Shown here: positions 25,475 through 35,149 of the stretch, piece after piece
How positions within the stretch are numbered: position 1 is the first letter of the stretch
Layout of the letters: the number at the start of each line of letters is the position of its first letter
Assembly: GCA_012839295.1 (NCBI GenBank)
Contig: DUNO01000009.1
Span: 62,001-126,000, forward strand
Origin: Clostridiales bacterium
Lineage (GTDB): Bacteria > Bacillota > Clostridia > Lachnospirales > Lachnospiraceae
Length of the DNA: 64,000 nucleotides
Reading direction: 5' to 3'
The notes under the pieces: model-generated
What the model was told of the DNA's origin: nothing
Database searches by the model: none
What the model saw: the letters and a program-made list of their open reading frames with translations, nothing else
Made by a program: the position numbers and the translations under genes

Positions 25475-25688
25475 TACTTATTTTAAATTATTTGTTTTCG
25501 CAATCCCAAAGACAAGAGAATCCAATACCCCAGGTACGTTTTAACGGAAGGTAACTCAGGCAGGAGATGCAAAAGTAACAGATATTCCTGTTTGGATGTT
25601 TATACGGAGATAAATGGTTAATAATGTTACTGGATATTCTAAAGTTGTGTGAATTTTTCTAAAAGTTTTATTAACAATAATAATGCTA

Positions 25689-25870
25689 TTGATTATATGG
25701 GTAGGTTTATGATATTATATAGTAATCAAAACCATATAATAATAGTACGAAAACCTGATGACGTGACTGCAAATACAATATTAGGAAATTCCCGTATAGG
25801 GGCACCTATTAGAATTCAACGAATAGGTACAGGAAAACAGTGGTTTTAATAGATTAGTTTATGTCATGAA
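25689..25870 (+). promoter_or_regulatory. Promoter and structured leader of the degV gene
   Basis: TTGATT (25689-25694), 18 bases, TATTAT (25713-25718) gives a leader of about 160 bases. It can fold by closing AAAACC (25750-25755) on GGTTTT (25842-25847) and by an inner hairpin ACCTATT (25804-25810) with AATAGGT (25822-25828). CCTG/CAGG pairing competes with the outer helix. It does not match a riboswitch class I know. Confidence 0.45.
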
Positions 25871-25884
25871 CAGGAGGATGAAAT

Positions 25885-26721
25885 ATGTCATATAGAATTA
25901 TAGGAGACAGTTGCACGGATTTACCAGGGGAGCTAAAGTCTGACCCGCATTTTAAGCTAGTTCCATTAACTTTGATTGTAGATGGTGTTTCGATTGTTGA
26001 CGACGATACGTTTAACCAGAAGGACTTTCTGGAGAGGGTAAAAGCCTATCCCCACAGCCCGAAGTCGGCCTGTCCTTCGCCGGAGGACTATATGAAACAC
26101 TTTGATTGTGACGGGGATGTTTATGTCGTTACCCTTTCTTCCCATTTAAGCGGTTCCTATAACAGTGCTGAGCTGGCAAAAAAGCTCTATACGGATGAGC
26201 ACCCGGATAAAAAGATCGAGGTCTTTGACTCCCGTACTGCTTCCGTCGGACAGACTTTAATTGCAATGAAGATAAAAGAACTGGTTGAGGCACAGAATCC
26301 CTTTGAGGCCGTGGTGGAGAAGGTATTTGCATTCCGGGATGAACTAAATACAAAATTCGTGCTGGAATCCCTGGACACCCTGCGTAAAAACGGAAGGCTG
26401 AGCGGAATCCAGGCAATCCTTGCAAGTGCTTTAAATATCAAGCCGGTCATGGGAGCGACACCGGAAGGGACGATCTGTAAGGTGGATCAGGCAAGGGGTA
26501 TTACAAAGGCATTGAATCTCATGGCAAAATGCGTTGAAGCGGATGCAGTGAAGCCTTCGGAGAAAATTCTTGGGATTGCCCACTGTAATAACCGGGAGCG
26601 GGCAGAATTTGTGAAGGCAGAGGTGTTAAAGCGGATACCCTTTAAGGATAGCTTTATCGTGGATACTGCTGGAGTGAGCTCACTCTATGCGAATGATGGC
26701 GGTATTGTGGTGGCGTATTAG
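25885..26721 (+). CDS. DegV family fatty-acid-binding protein
   Basis: FakB-type protein that binds a fatty acid and presents it to a fatty-acid kinase. The 278-residue protein has YRIIGDSCTDLPG at the start, the ligand loop LSSHLSGSYNSAELA, and DSRTASVGQ, all family hallmarks. The ribosome site AGGAGG lies at 25872-25877 before ATG 25885. It is a single gene with its own long leader and terminator. Which kinase (FakA) it serves is not shown here. Confidence 0.93.
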   Translation: MSYRIIGDSCTDLPGELKSDPHFKLVPLTLIVDGVSIVDDDTFNQKDFLERVKAYPHSPKSACPSPEDYMKHFDCDGDVYVVTLSSHLSGSYNSAELAKKLYTDEHPDKKIEVFDSRTASVGQTLIAMKIKELVEAQNPFEAVVEKVFAFRDELNTKFVLESLDTLRKNGRLSGIQAILASALNIKPVMGATPEGTICKVDQARGITKALNLMAKCVEADAVKPSEKILGIAHCNNRERAEFVKAEVLKRIPFKDSFIVDTAGVSSLYANDGGIVVAY

Positions 26722-26817
26722 AAGGAAATTTGCCGCCAGGAACCTCGTATTATTCAAAAGGTAACCGCATCGACATAATAGAAAATAATGTGGGAATATC
26801 GCAGATAATAAAAAATT

Positions 26818-26864
26818 CAGACCTAGATAGGGCGTTCATCGCCCCGTCTCAGGTCTGTTTTTTT
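26818..26864 (+). terminator. Terminator of the degV gene
   Basis: CAGACCT-GAT-GGGCG pairs with CGCCC-GTC-AGGTCTG around a 5-base loop and runs into seven T residues. The same DNA provides the last codons of the XRE remnant on the other strand. Confidence 0.9.
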
Positions 26865-26951
26865 ACCCAGGAAGCGCTTTTCTCCCCGCACTGATACACC
26901 CATCTGTGTCCGCAACTGCGCTAGTCTTTCCGATATGTAATTCTCATCCAT
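26823..26951 (-). pseudogene. Truncated XRE-type helix-turn-helix regulator
   Basis: A 42-codon ORF behind a strong GGGAGGAGG. The first residues, MDENYISERLAQLRTQMGVS, match the start of small Cro/CI-type regulators common in Clostridia, but the homology stops after about 20 residues, before the recognition helix, and the frame reads on into the degV terminator. Probably the 5' stub of a deleted gene. Confidence 0.6.
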
Positions 26952-27022
26952 TGGTATCAACCTCCTCCCTTGCAATAGATTTTACCCTATGAAAGAAGTA
27001 TGTTGCCGATTTTCAGAGGGTT

Positions 27023-27075
27023 GACATTCGTGCTGTGGGAGGACGGCGGTTTATCACCGCCTCCTACTCGATGTC
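27023..27075. repeat. Long imperfect hairpin near the LacI stop
   Basis: GACAT...GTGGGAGG.CGGCGGT pairs with ACCGCC.CCTAC...ATGTC. No T-tract on either side. On the minus strand it is followed by TCAA, the arrangement of an IS200/IS605 right end, so it may be an orphan element end. It could also be the message end for the LacI gene. Confidence 0.4.
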
Positions 27076-27102
27076 GTTACTACAAGTGTGAAGCCACTCA
27101 TC

Positions 27103-28161
27103 CTATTTGCTACCGATATTCCTAACGCTGTCGCCAATAATATGATTACAGGGCAGCAAGATTTCGTTCTCGCTAGGGAGGATGCCCTCTAAAATATTAA
27201 TCAAAGTCTGCGCTGCAGTATTCCCTATATCGCGGAAGGGTGGAGCTGTGGTGGTAAGTGACGGGGTGGCAAGCTCAGAAAAATAGAGTCCGTCAAATCC
27301 GTGAATGGATATATCTTCCGGAATGCGAACGCCTCTTTCAGAACACGCTCTGATTGCTCCGTATGCCATAACATCGCTTAATGAAAATATGGCCGTGGGA
27401 GGATCGGGAAGGGAGAGTAATTCTAAACAATTGTTGTAACCGTCCTCAAATAGCCAGCTACCCATCTTCCTGTAGTTAGGGTTAAACATGATATTATGCT
27501 CGCCCATGGCAGCCTCCGCCCCCAAAGTTCTTTTATAGGTTACGGTGTCTAAAGAGCCACAAAGTAAGGCTATTTTTTTGTGTCCGTTTTCAATCAGGTG
27601 CTCCACAGCCATTTTGGAGCCCTGAAAATCATCCTGATTCACCACAAAGTCTGTCTTTTTGGAGTGGGCATAAGCGTATACTACGGGTATATTAAGTTCG
27701 GGTAGGATATGCCTTACATCTCTGGGATAGGTGGCCACGTAAATCAGTCCGCTTGGTTTTGAACTGAAGAGTATGGATAGGTTCCTTTGTATTTTTGAAC
27801 GGAATTCTTCGCTTTCTTCCATTTCCTTGTATGTAAGCTCGTTTATAAGACTGATCTTGCGGTCTAGGTTCAAGGTGCACAGGTTCATAACATAGCCGCT
27901 CTGCTCACATACATCGGCGATACCGTCTATTATGTTCCCTGCGAAATAAGAGATGATATCCTCCGCTATGACACCGATGATACTGTTGGTATTAGTTCTT
28001 AAAAATTTAGCCATGGTGTTGGGCGTATAGTAAAGTGATGATATTGCGTCTCGCACCCTTCGCTCTTTGTCGGGTGAGACCTTCTTTGTGCCATTTATTA
28101 CATTGGATACAGTGGCTATCGAAACCCCAGCCAATTTTGCCACATCATTCATAGTCACCAT
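27103..28161 (-). CDS. LacI-family transcriptional regulator (divergent from LplABC-type operon)
   Basis: Repressor-type protein of about 352 residues: N-terminal MNDVAKLAGVSIATVSNVING helix-turn-helix and a LacI-type sensor domain (IGVIAEDI, AYGAIRACSERGVRIPEDISIHGFDG). The frame is open to TTG 28182, which has GTGAGG just upstream; ATG 28161 and 28152 give the family-like starts MVTMNDVA and MNDVA. The start is uncertain by 10 residues. It points away from the importer and glycosidase operon, whose promoter region carries two CG-centred sites, so it is the likely regulator of arabinose-containing oligosaccharide use. Confidence 0.9.
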   Translation of the reverse strand: MVTMNDVAKLAGVSIATVSNVINGTKKVSPDKERRVRDAISSLYYTPNTMAKFLRTNTNSIIGVIAEDIISYFAGNIIDGIADVCEQSGYVMNLCTLNLDRKISLINELTYKEMEESEEFRSKIQRNLSILFSSKPSGLIYVATYPRDVRHILPELNIPVVYAYAHSKKTDFVVNQDDFQGSKMAVEHLIENGHKKIALLCGSLDTVTYKRTLGAEAAMGEHNIMFNPNYRKMGSWLFEDGYNNCLELLSLPDPPTAIFSLSDVMAYGAIRACSERGVRIPEDISIHGFDGLYFSELATPSLTTTAPPFRDIGNTAAQTLINILEGILPSENEILLPCNHIIGDSVRNIGSK

Positions 28162-28288
28162 AGAAATACACGTATAATCCAATTATCCTCACAGAGAGGG
28201 TGTTTAGATCGTTTTCCTTTCTCCCAACCTTTTGGTTAGGGTAATCTCTATTACTCCATTATAAATGGGTTTGATGAATTACTAACAT

Positions 28289-28577
28289 ACTCTGGATAAT
28301 CCAGACGAATTAAGAATAGTATTTGAAAGTACTGGTCATTATACTTTAAACCTGAAGTTATTCCTTAAAAGCCCACTGCAGCTTCATGGAATCTAATCCT
28401 GCTCTTCTTGTTAAGTTTAACAAGTCTCAAACCGTAAGGCATACCAAGACAGATGCAATAGATTTTACTTCTATTGCCCGCTGGCTAATGACGGTTAAAT
28501 ACAAACCCTATCCAATAGGATTTTATCATACTTATTCGCTTAAGTCACCTCAAAATCAGTTATTAGAGTTTATATAA
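28289..28577 (+). pseudogene. IS110-family transposase remnant
   Basis: Two frames together carry IS110-type transposase pieces. Frame one reads NPDELRIVFESTGHYTLNLK (from 28298), then a frameshift near 28380, and frame two reads NPALLVKFNKSQTVRHTKTD followed by AIDFTSIARWLMT. ESTGHY and the KTD..D region are parts of the DEDD-type catalytic domain. Both the start and the C-terminal half are missing. It marks past insertion between the regulator and its operon. The rest of the gap shows only the promoter elements described next. Confidence 0.75.
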
Positions 28578-28674
28578 CGCTATAGCAAACACATTTTAAC
28601 ACATAAGTAAGGCAAAAGCAAATATGCCTGGGTGCAAAGGAAGGAAGTAAATAATGGTACTTACATCCAAATGA

Positions 28675-28840
28675 TTTAAACGATTAAAAATATTATAAAA
28701 TTTATTTATATGACAATAAATTTATAAATAAATGCCAGTAATTATAAGATTTAACTAAAAAACTATATTAATATTAGATATAATTCACTCTTGACAGATA
28801 TGGCATTGAATTATAATATTAAAGTATTAAAACGATTAAA
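28675..28840 (+). promoter_or_regulatory. Promoter with two CG-centred LacI-type operators
   Basis: TTTAAACGATTAAA (28675-28688) and TTAAAACGATTAAA (28827-28840) are near-identical sites with a central CG. Between them are TTGACA (28791-28796) and a -10 region TATAATAT (28812-28819; TATAAT at 15 or TAATAT at 17 bases spacing). One site lies about 100 bases upstream and the other just downstream of the -10 box, which would allow repression by looping. A hairpin (GAATTGC with GCAATTC, 28900-28926) precedes the ribosome site. Confidence 0.65.
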
Positions 28841-28951
28841 TTTTAATTTTAGGCGCTTGGCGGACATTTCCGCTTAGATTTATACATACGAATTGCACGA
28901 GTAAAGTGGCGCAGCTCTCGCAATTCAAAAATTCATAAAGGAGGATGAATT

Positions 28952-30754
28952 ATGAAAAAAAGATTCACAGCGGTACTGACAGCCTTAGTAATGGCCTTCT
29001 CTTTGGTACTCACATCGTGTAGCGGTGGCTCCGATGAAGATATTGGGGAGGGGTCCGCAGCAGCTACACCGACTGTAGCCGAGGCGACTGGTAATCTCAA
29101 TGAATACGGTTGGGAAGTTCCGGAAGAGACGATTAAGTTCTCTGCTTACGCAGGTGTGACAGATCCCGCTACCTTTGAGGAACAGCTAACAATATCGAAT
29201 AACGCTATGGCTGATTTTCTTAAGGAAAAATTCAACGTGGTAATAGACAAAGAGGTTTATCTGGACGACTCCACGCAGCGTATCAATCTTATGTTGACAC
29301 AGGGCAAGCTGCCTGATCTTTTAACCCATGTTGATGAAAACGCATCTCAGATTTTCGTGGATTCGGGAGCTGCTATCGAGCTTACGGACTTGCTGAAAAA
29401 ATACGGACAGAATATTCTTGCGGAAATCGGAGACTACCTGCCCCTCTATCAGGATGAGAACGGCGAAATCTACAGGTTGCCGGCTGGTTACGGTTTTAAA
29501 GTGGATACCGTAGGGTGGGCTTTCTCAATTCGCTATGACTGGTGGAAGGAGCTGGGAGTAGACGTTTATAAGACTCCCGAAGAGTTCTATAAGCAGGTGA
29601 AGCAGGTGCTTGCAAACCATCCTACAAACGAGCGAGGGCAAAAGGTTTATGCACTTACTGACTATGACCAGGGACAAAATATGTTATCAGCTCTCTTAGG
29701 TGCATGGGGTTTCTATGACAAATATGCTGTTGACGACAATGATAATCTGGTTTACTGGATGTTTGATGACCGCGCAACAGAAATTGCGAAATACATAAAC
29801 AAGTTCTGGACAGAAGGTATGATTGACCCTGATTTTGTTACCAACGAGTATGAGACTGCTCAGACAGTATCAGTTACAAATCGTATGGCAGGTTATCTCG
29901 GAATGTGGTGGGTTGGTTTTACCTTTGGACATGAGTATTGGCAACAGGAAGATCCTAATACACCACTTGAGAAAAGGTTTATGAACGTCTCACTTGCGGC
30001 TGAAGGTGTAGATCAGCATACGATGTCATATGTTGGTTTCAACAACGGCGGAGACACAACCATTGGCGGCTACTGGATGATTTCAGAAGACTGTGAGAAT
30101 CCCGAAGAGGTAATAAAATACCTAAACTGGGAAAGCAGTCCTTGGGGCACCTTAATCGCCTGGAATGGTGTTCCGAACGAAGAGAACATGTACAACATTG
30201 TAGGTAACAAAGTGGTTATGAAGGAAGAAGCGCTTGACGCTTCCCAAAAGAATGTTGAATGGCACGGACGGCATGATTCCTGGGGCGCAAATGATTATTT
30301 GCTTGTGGCAAGGAGAAGCGCTCTTTCAAAAGGAAATATTGAGCTGCCATTTACGCTGGATCCCAGGGTTGAGGATACATTCGGCACAGGCGAGGCCTAT
30401 ATAAAGACCGAGGATAAGACCCAGTATCTGGATCCAGGCTGGAATATATGCTGGCAGTATTATGACGACTCCGTGTCTTATAACCAAACACCTTTTGAGG
30501 TAAATATACCCGTGTCTGATCCCATGTTCACCATTAACCAGAACGTGGCTGATATCGCCAAGACGGAATGGGTAAAAATCGTTACCGCTGATTCCGAGAA
30601 GGCTGCTCTGCAGGCACTTGAAGCCGCAAAAGCTAAGCTTGAGGCAGCCGGTATCCATGATCTTGAGGCTTACAGAACCAAATCCTTCAAAAAGAACATG
30701 GAGCTTTTAGGACTTGATAGCTTATTTGTAGAAAATAACCGCTTGGCGCAGTAA
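28952..30754 (+). CDS. Oligosaccharide ABC transporter substrate-binding lipoprotein (LplA-like)
   Basis: Large family 1 binding protein of 600 residues with a lipoprotein signal (MKKRFTAVLTALVMAFSLVL, lipobox LTSC). LplA/YtcQ-type receptors of this size handle oligosaccharides from pectin, hemicellulose or glycoprotein. AGGAGG precedes the ATG. The operon continues with two permeases and three large cytoplasmic proteins including GH127, suggesting an arabinofuranose-containing ligand (inference). No ATPase gene is encoded here. Confidence 0.9.
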   Translation: MKKRFTAVLTALVMAFSLVLTSCSGGSDEDIGEGSAAATPTVAEATGNLNEYGWEVPEETIKFSAYAGVTDPATFEEQLTISNNAMADFLKEKFNVVIDKEVYLDDSTQRINLMLTQGKLPDLLTHVDENASQIFVDSGAAIELTDLLKKYGQNILAEIGDYLPLYQDENGEIYRLPAGYGFKVDTVGWAFSIRYDWWKELGVDVYKTPEEFYKQVKQVLANHPTNERGQKVYALTDYDQGQNMLSALLGAWGFYDKYAVDDNDNLVYWMFDDRATEIAKYINKFWTEGMIDPDFVTNEYETAQTVSVTNRMAGYLGMWWVGFTFGHEYWQQEDPNTPLEKRFMNVSLAAEGVDQHTMSYVGFNNGGDTTIGGYWMISEDCENPEEVIKYLNWESSPWGTLIAWNGVPNEENMYNIVGNKVVMKEEALDASQKNVEWHGRHDSWGANDYLLVARRSALSKGNIELPFTLDPRVEDTFGTGEAYIKTEDKTQYLDPGWNICWQYYDDSVSYNQTPFEVNIPVSDPMFTINQNVADIAKTEWVKIVTADSEKAALQALEAAKAKLEAAGIHDLEAYRTKSFKKNMELLGLDSLFVENNRLAQ

Positions 30755-30793
30755 TTGAGTATCCCCATAACAGGTGATTTTAGGAATACTATA

Positions 30794-30830
30794 CTTCTAA
30801 TCCGCGCATTGCGCGGATTAGAAGATTCTT
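30794..30830 (+). promoter_or_regulatory. Stem-loop between binding-protein and permease genes
   Basis: CTTCTAATCCGCGC, loop ATT, GCGCGGATTAGAAG: 14-bp perfect stem followed by a weak ATTCTTTTT. Partial terminator or 3'-end protector after the receptor gene. Confidence 0.75.
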
Positions 30831-30865
30831 TTTAATCCCTATACCATATTTGAAAGGTAAATTGT

Positions 30866-31807
30866 ATGAAACCCAAGAAAACTAAGCCTATAAAACCTGC
30901 GAGTAGTCGAAAGAGGCAATTTTTGCGAGAAAGACAGTTCTGGTTCATATCGATTGTTGCCTTAGCTTTTCTTTTGGTATTTTATTTTGTCCCCATGTTA
31001 GGTAATTACATGGCATTTATCAATTATAAACCGAGAAAAGGCATCTTGGAATCTGATTTCGTAGGCCTTGAATTTTTTCAAAAATTCTTTTCCTTGCCTG
31101 ACGTCTGGAACGTGTTGCGTAATACCTTGGTCATGGGTACCATCAATATTACCATCGGCTTTGTTGCACCGATCGTACTGGCGTTAATGCTTAATGAGCT
31201 ACGCCTTATGAAAGTAAAAAAGGTCGTTCAGACGGTCAGTTATCTGCCACACTTCGTTTCATGGGTGGTTGTGGCCTCAATAGCCAGATCGCTTTTTGCC
31301 ACGGATGGTGTGGTGAATGAACTTTTGGTAAAGGCCGGCGCTTTGGAAAAGCCCTATGGCTTCCTTTCCACCGGAGGAACCTATTGGGTGTTTATCTCAA
31401 TATTAAACCTATGGAAGACGGTGGGTTGGGGCTCTATTATATATATGTCTGCAATAGCAGGCGTGGATCATGAACTTTATGAAGCTGGAGCAGTTGACGG
31501 TGTGGGCAGATGGGGTAGAATACGCCATATTATACTTCCGGGGATATCAACCACCATCATCATGCTGTTTATACTGGGTGCGGGCGGTATTATAAACGGT
31601 GGTTTTGAGCAGCATCTATTGCTCGGAAACGCGACTACCAGAGAATACTACGAGACCATCGATACTTATGTATATGCTTATGGTCTGGAGATGGGTCAGT
31701 ACTCCTTCGCGACTGCTGTAAGCCTTTTGAAAGGCATTATATCAATAACGTTAGTTATAATCACAAACGCGCTTTCCAGACGATTCTCAGACTCGTCAGT
31801 ATTTTAG
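30866..31807 (+). CDS. ABC transporter permease (LplB/YteP-like)
   Basis: 313-residue membrane subunit with six hydrophobic segments and the EAA loop YEAGAVDGVGRWGRIRHIILP. The basic N-terminus KPKKTKPIKPASSRKRQF faces the cytoplasm. It pairs with the LplC-like subunit 12 bases downstream. LplB-type permeases go with large LplA-type receptors, which agrees with the previous gene. Confidence 0.92.
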   Translation: MKPKKTKPIKPASSRKRQFLRERQFWFISIVALAFLLVFYFVPMLGNYMAFINYKPRKGILESDFVGLEFFQKFFSLPDVWNVLRNTLVMGTINITIGFVAPIVLALMLNELRLMKVKKVVQTVSYLPHFVSWVVVASIARSLFATDGVVNELLVKAGALEKPYGFLSTGGTYWVFISILNLWKTVGWGSIIYMSAIAGVDHELYEAGAVDGVGRWGRIRHIILPGISTTIIMLFILGAGGIINGGFEQHLLLGNATTREYYETIDTYVYAYGLEMGQYSFATAVSLLKGIISITLVIITNALSRRFSDSSVF

Positions 31808-31819
31808 GAGGTAAATGAC

Positions 31820-32746
31820 ATGAATCAAACGAATGTAAAAGGTATTAAGAGCGGCATGGTTCACGGCAGAAAATCAGCAGTAGAATGGATATTTGATTCG
31901 TTAAACCTGATTTTAATCCTATTGGCATTTGCTGTATTTCTATATCCGTTTTGGAACCAGCTTGTATTGTCGTTCAACGTAGGTACGGACGCTGCAAAGG
32001 GCGGAATCTACTTTTGGCCGAGAAAATTCAGTTTGGATAATTACACCTATGTACTTGGGGTTACGCATTTCTTTCGTTCGGTGCTTTATTCGATTTTGCG
32101 CGTGGTTGTCGGTACGTTCGGTAATCTCTTTTGCTGCGGTCTGTTGGGTTATGTGCTGGCGCAAAAAAGCTTTTCTGGCAGCAGGTTTATGCGGACCGTA
32201 ACAGTTTTGTCCATGTATATACCCATTGGGCTTATCCCGATTTATGTACTGTACAGTAACTTGAAGCTGCTTGACAGCTTTACCGTTTACTGGCTACCCG
32301 GCCTGATCACCGGATGGAATGTGCTTATGATTACATCGTTTGTGGAAAGCCAGCCTGTGGCACTTTTTGAATCAGCCAGACTGGACGGAGCCAGCGAACT
32401 AACCGTATTTACAAGAATTGTGTTTCCTATATGCAAGCCGGTATTCGCGGCTTTGGCGATAATCACAGCTGTTAACCACTGGAATAGCTGGTTCGATGTA
32501 TTAGTATACAATCCTTCAGGGAATTTTGATACGCTTCAAATGGTGTTACAGAGGCTCCTGATTAAAGCTGACATAGCAAAGGATCTCATGAATCAGAATA
32601 ATAACCCTGAATCATATAAGCTGCTTACTCCTATAACCATACGTGCTGCTACTACTATGATTGTTACGATACCAATAGCGGCAGTGTATCCATTTTTCCA
32701 GAGGTATTTTGTAGGCGGTCTGTCACTGGGAGCGGTGAAGGGGTAA
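31820..32746 (+). CDS. ABC transporter permease (LplC/YtcP-like)
   Basis: 308-residue membrane subunit, six hydrophobic segments, EAA loop FESARLDGASELTVFTRIVFP and the family end GGLSLGAVKG. TAGGAGGTAAATGAC gives a strong ribosome site at the chosen ATG. Co-transcribed with the LplB-like gene. A decayed paralogue lies at 42619-43070. Confidence 0.92.
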   Translation: MNQTNVKGIKSGMVHGRKSAVEWIFDSLNLILILLAFAVFLYPFWNQLVLSFNVGTDAAKGGIYFWPRKFSLDNYTYVLGVTHFFRSVLYSILRVVVGTFGNLFCCGLLGYVLAQKSFSGSRFMRTVTVLSMYIPIGLIPIYVLYSNLKLLDSFTVYWLPGLITGWNVLMITSFVESQPVALFESARLDGASELTVFTRIVFPICKPVFAALAIITAVNHWNSWFDVLVYNPSGNFDTLQMVLQRLLIKADIAKDLMNQNNNPESYKLLTPITIRAATTMIVTIPIAAVYPFFQRYFVGGLSLGAVKG

Positions 32747-32798
32747 GTGCGTCTAAGAAAATAAATATTTAAGCAAAGGAAAGGTATGGTACGTAAAA

Positions 32799-35123
32799 AT
32801 GAAGGAACAAATACAACAATTTAATATTCCCAAGCTCTCCATAAAGGACGGAAAGGTTTATATAAACGGCGTGTTGACGGAAAAGCACTGCAAAGCAGGT
32901 GGCTTTCGGCTTATGTCCCTTATTAATATAGAAGCCCTGGGAGAAGTTGCAGTGATGGAAGACCTAAGTGACGATGGCGCCATCATTTATCAGGATAAGG
33001 ACGGCAAGGTTCTGTATGAATTCGAAAGAAGGCTTGAGAGCACCAAGCCGAATAATGAAACAAGCTATTTGGGGTACCAAAAGCATGTTATAACCCGTTC
33101 CAATGCGGATATAATGGGAAGGGAAGTCCTCTTAAGAGATGAGGATCCGTCTTATGCATCTATTAAACATATTATTCCCCCCATCAGAAAAATGAAAGCC
33201 TATGATGAGTTTGGCGAGCTGCCACATACGTTTATCGGTACCCGGGAAAGTAATGATGTTCTCCCGTTTTATTACACCTATGACAATATGTCGAGGATTC
33301 ATCATGCTTATGTGACAGATGAAATACAAAAAGCTATTGAGTCCTGCGATGTGTCGGAAGGCCTTTTGGGCGGGTATCTTCCCTGCGTCATATTTCGTTT
33401 TTATATCGGGGATGGCGCCTATTGGGAATGCACGGCGTTTGCTAAGACCCACGGCCAATGCGAAAGCATTCAGCCTGCCTGGTATAGGTACATGAAGGTC
33501 AAGGACGGTGAAATAGCTGAAGTACATTATTATGACTCCTATCTACCTTACCCGCTAAGGGATGAGCCTGATCCCGAGGGCTTCTATTATGACCTCTATC
33601 TTATGAAGGAGTATTGGGACGAGGCGACAAAGGGCGGTATGGAAATTGAAAGCACCAAAGAGGATTGGATAGCAGATTTCTGTAAGCACAGCATGGTAAG
33701 GGATATGATATGTAGGAATGGTTATTTTCCTCGTTATGGATTTGTGGTGCGCGCTTATGGTTCAGCGGAACACGACGGATTTCAGGATGTGCTTACTGCC
33801 AGTGTGGACTGCTACCTGGAATGGGGACGCTATGATCTGGTAAAAGCCTATATAGAGAATTATTTTGATTACTATGTGCGTGATAACGGTCAGTTGGAAT
33901 ACAGGGGACCTGAAATGGGACAGTACGCCCGGATGCTGACGGAATTTGCCCAATACTACGCCTATACAAAAGACGATTCTCTTGCGTTGAAATATGCAGG
34001 GAAGGTAGAGGCGATTACAAAGATTCTGCTGGACCGCAGAAGTGAGGCGAAAGAGCTTCCCAAAGATGATCCCGCCTATGGCATGATAAAAGGGCATCAC
34101 GAAGCCGATATAGGCTTTGTCCATCACAAATATAAAAAATTAAATTTTGAACAGCCGTATTTTTCTAACAGTACCGAGGCAGTAAGGGCCTTTCGGGATA
34201 TAGGGTATATGTGGAAGGAAATCGGCCAAAGCAAAAACGACGAAGCTGTCATGAGAAGAGGGGAAGCATTGATTTCAGAAGCGCTGGTGTTTGAACAGGA
34301 TCTGTTAGCATCCCTTAAAAACTCTGTGCTTACGGAAAGAAGTTCAGGCTTCCTGCCGCCCATCGCGGGTTGTAAGGTATATTACTACGATTATCCATAC
34401 CGTTCAATGCCGGAGTCTTTTGATGATAACCGCGTTTGGTGCGAGATGATGCATTCGGGTGTAGTACCCAAAGAATACATCAGTATGATTATGCGTGATG
34501 GTATGGTTCGCAATGGTATGAAGCTCGGTATTTTTGGTAATCAAGGTACTGATGTAGCTTTTCTTTGCTACGGCGAGGCTTACGGATTAATCCAACACGA
34601 TATGATAAGGGAATTCCTGATGCTTTATTATACCCACGCCCTACATATGCATACCCGTGGCACATGGACAGCTTTTGAGTGTAACGATATTGACAGGGAC
34701 AGAGGAGCGGGATCTGGTTTTGTACCACCGGCCCAGATGACGATACCCACCATAACGAAGTGGATGCTGGTATTTGAGGATCCCATGTATGATATTCTGT
34801 GGCTGTGCAAGGCTACCCCGAGGGAGTGGCTTATGGACGGTGAGCATATCAGCGTAAAGGGAGCACCCACACGTTATGGTAGCGTTGATATCCACTTGGA
34901 ATCACATATAGCGGAGGGTTATATTTCAGGAAAATTAAATTTACCTGAAGGCTCCTATAAAAAGATATTGCGGCTCCGTCTGCCCGGAATATCCAAAATA
35001 ACGGGTTTTTATGTGAATGAGAGCGATATATCGCAGCAACTTCAAGATGAAGAGAGCATTATACTTCCGGCTGAAGTCAAGGGGGATATCAATATCAGGA
35101 TAAATGTTAACGCAGACCTATAA
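32799..35123 (+). CDS. Predicted (alpha/alpha)6 glycosidase-like protein of unknown family, 774 aa
   Basis: Cytoplasmic protein (no signal peptide) in the oligosaccharide operon. Residues 1-270 are beta-rich, the middle (about 280-640) is helical with repeated aromatic motifs (YYAYTKDDSLALKYAG, LMLYYTHALHMHTRGTW) typical of a six-hairpin toroid, and the end is a small beta domain. The acidic cluster TAFECNDIDRDRGAG is a candidate active-site region. I do not recognise a GH family from sequence alone, so no activity is assigned. It starts with AAGGAAAGG upstream and precedes another large unknown by 26 bases. Likely acts on the imported oligosaccharide. Confidence 0.7.
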   Translation: MKEQIQQFNIPKLSIKDGKVYINGVLTEKHCKAGGFRLMSLINIEALGEVAVMEDLSDDGAIIYQDKDGKVLYEFERRLESTKPNNETSYLGYQKHVITRSNADIMGREVLLRDEDPSYASIKHIIPPIRKMKAYDEFGELPHTFIGTRESNDVLPFYYTYDNMSRIHHAYVTDEIQKAIESCDVSEGLLGGYLPCVIFRFYIGDGAYWECTAFAKTHGQCESIQPAWYRYMKVKDGEIAEVHYYDSYLPYPLRDEPDPEGFYYDLYLMKEYWDEATKGGMEIESTKEDWIADFCKHSMVRDMICRNGYFPRYGFVVRAYGSAEHDGFQDVLTASVDCYLEWGRYDLVKAYIENYFDYYVRDNGQLEYRGPEMGQYARMLTEFAQYYAYTKDDSLALKYAGKVEAITKILLDRRSEAKELPKDDPAYGMIKGHHEADIGFVHHKYKKLNFEQPYFSNSTEAVRAFRDIGYMWKEIGQSKNDEAVMRRGEALISEALVFEQDLLASLKNSVLTERSSGFLPPIAGCKVYYYDYPYRSMPESFDDNRVWCEMMHSGVVPKEYISMIMRDGMVRNGMKLGIFGNQGTDVAFLCYGEAYGLIQHDMIREFLMLYYTHALHMHTRGTWTAFECNDIDRDRGAGSGFVPPAQMTIPTITKWMLVFEDPMYDILWLCKATPREWLMDGEHISVKGAPTRYGSVDIHLESHIAEGYISGKLNLPEGSYKKILRLRLPGISKITGFYVNESDISQQLQDEESIILPAEVKGDINIRINVNADL

Positions 35124-35149
35124 CTTTCAGTAGGAATTTGAGGGGATAA

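Noticed and set aside
25649-25849. 66-codon frame before degV
   Set aside because: It spans the predicted degV promoter and leader and has no ribosome site.
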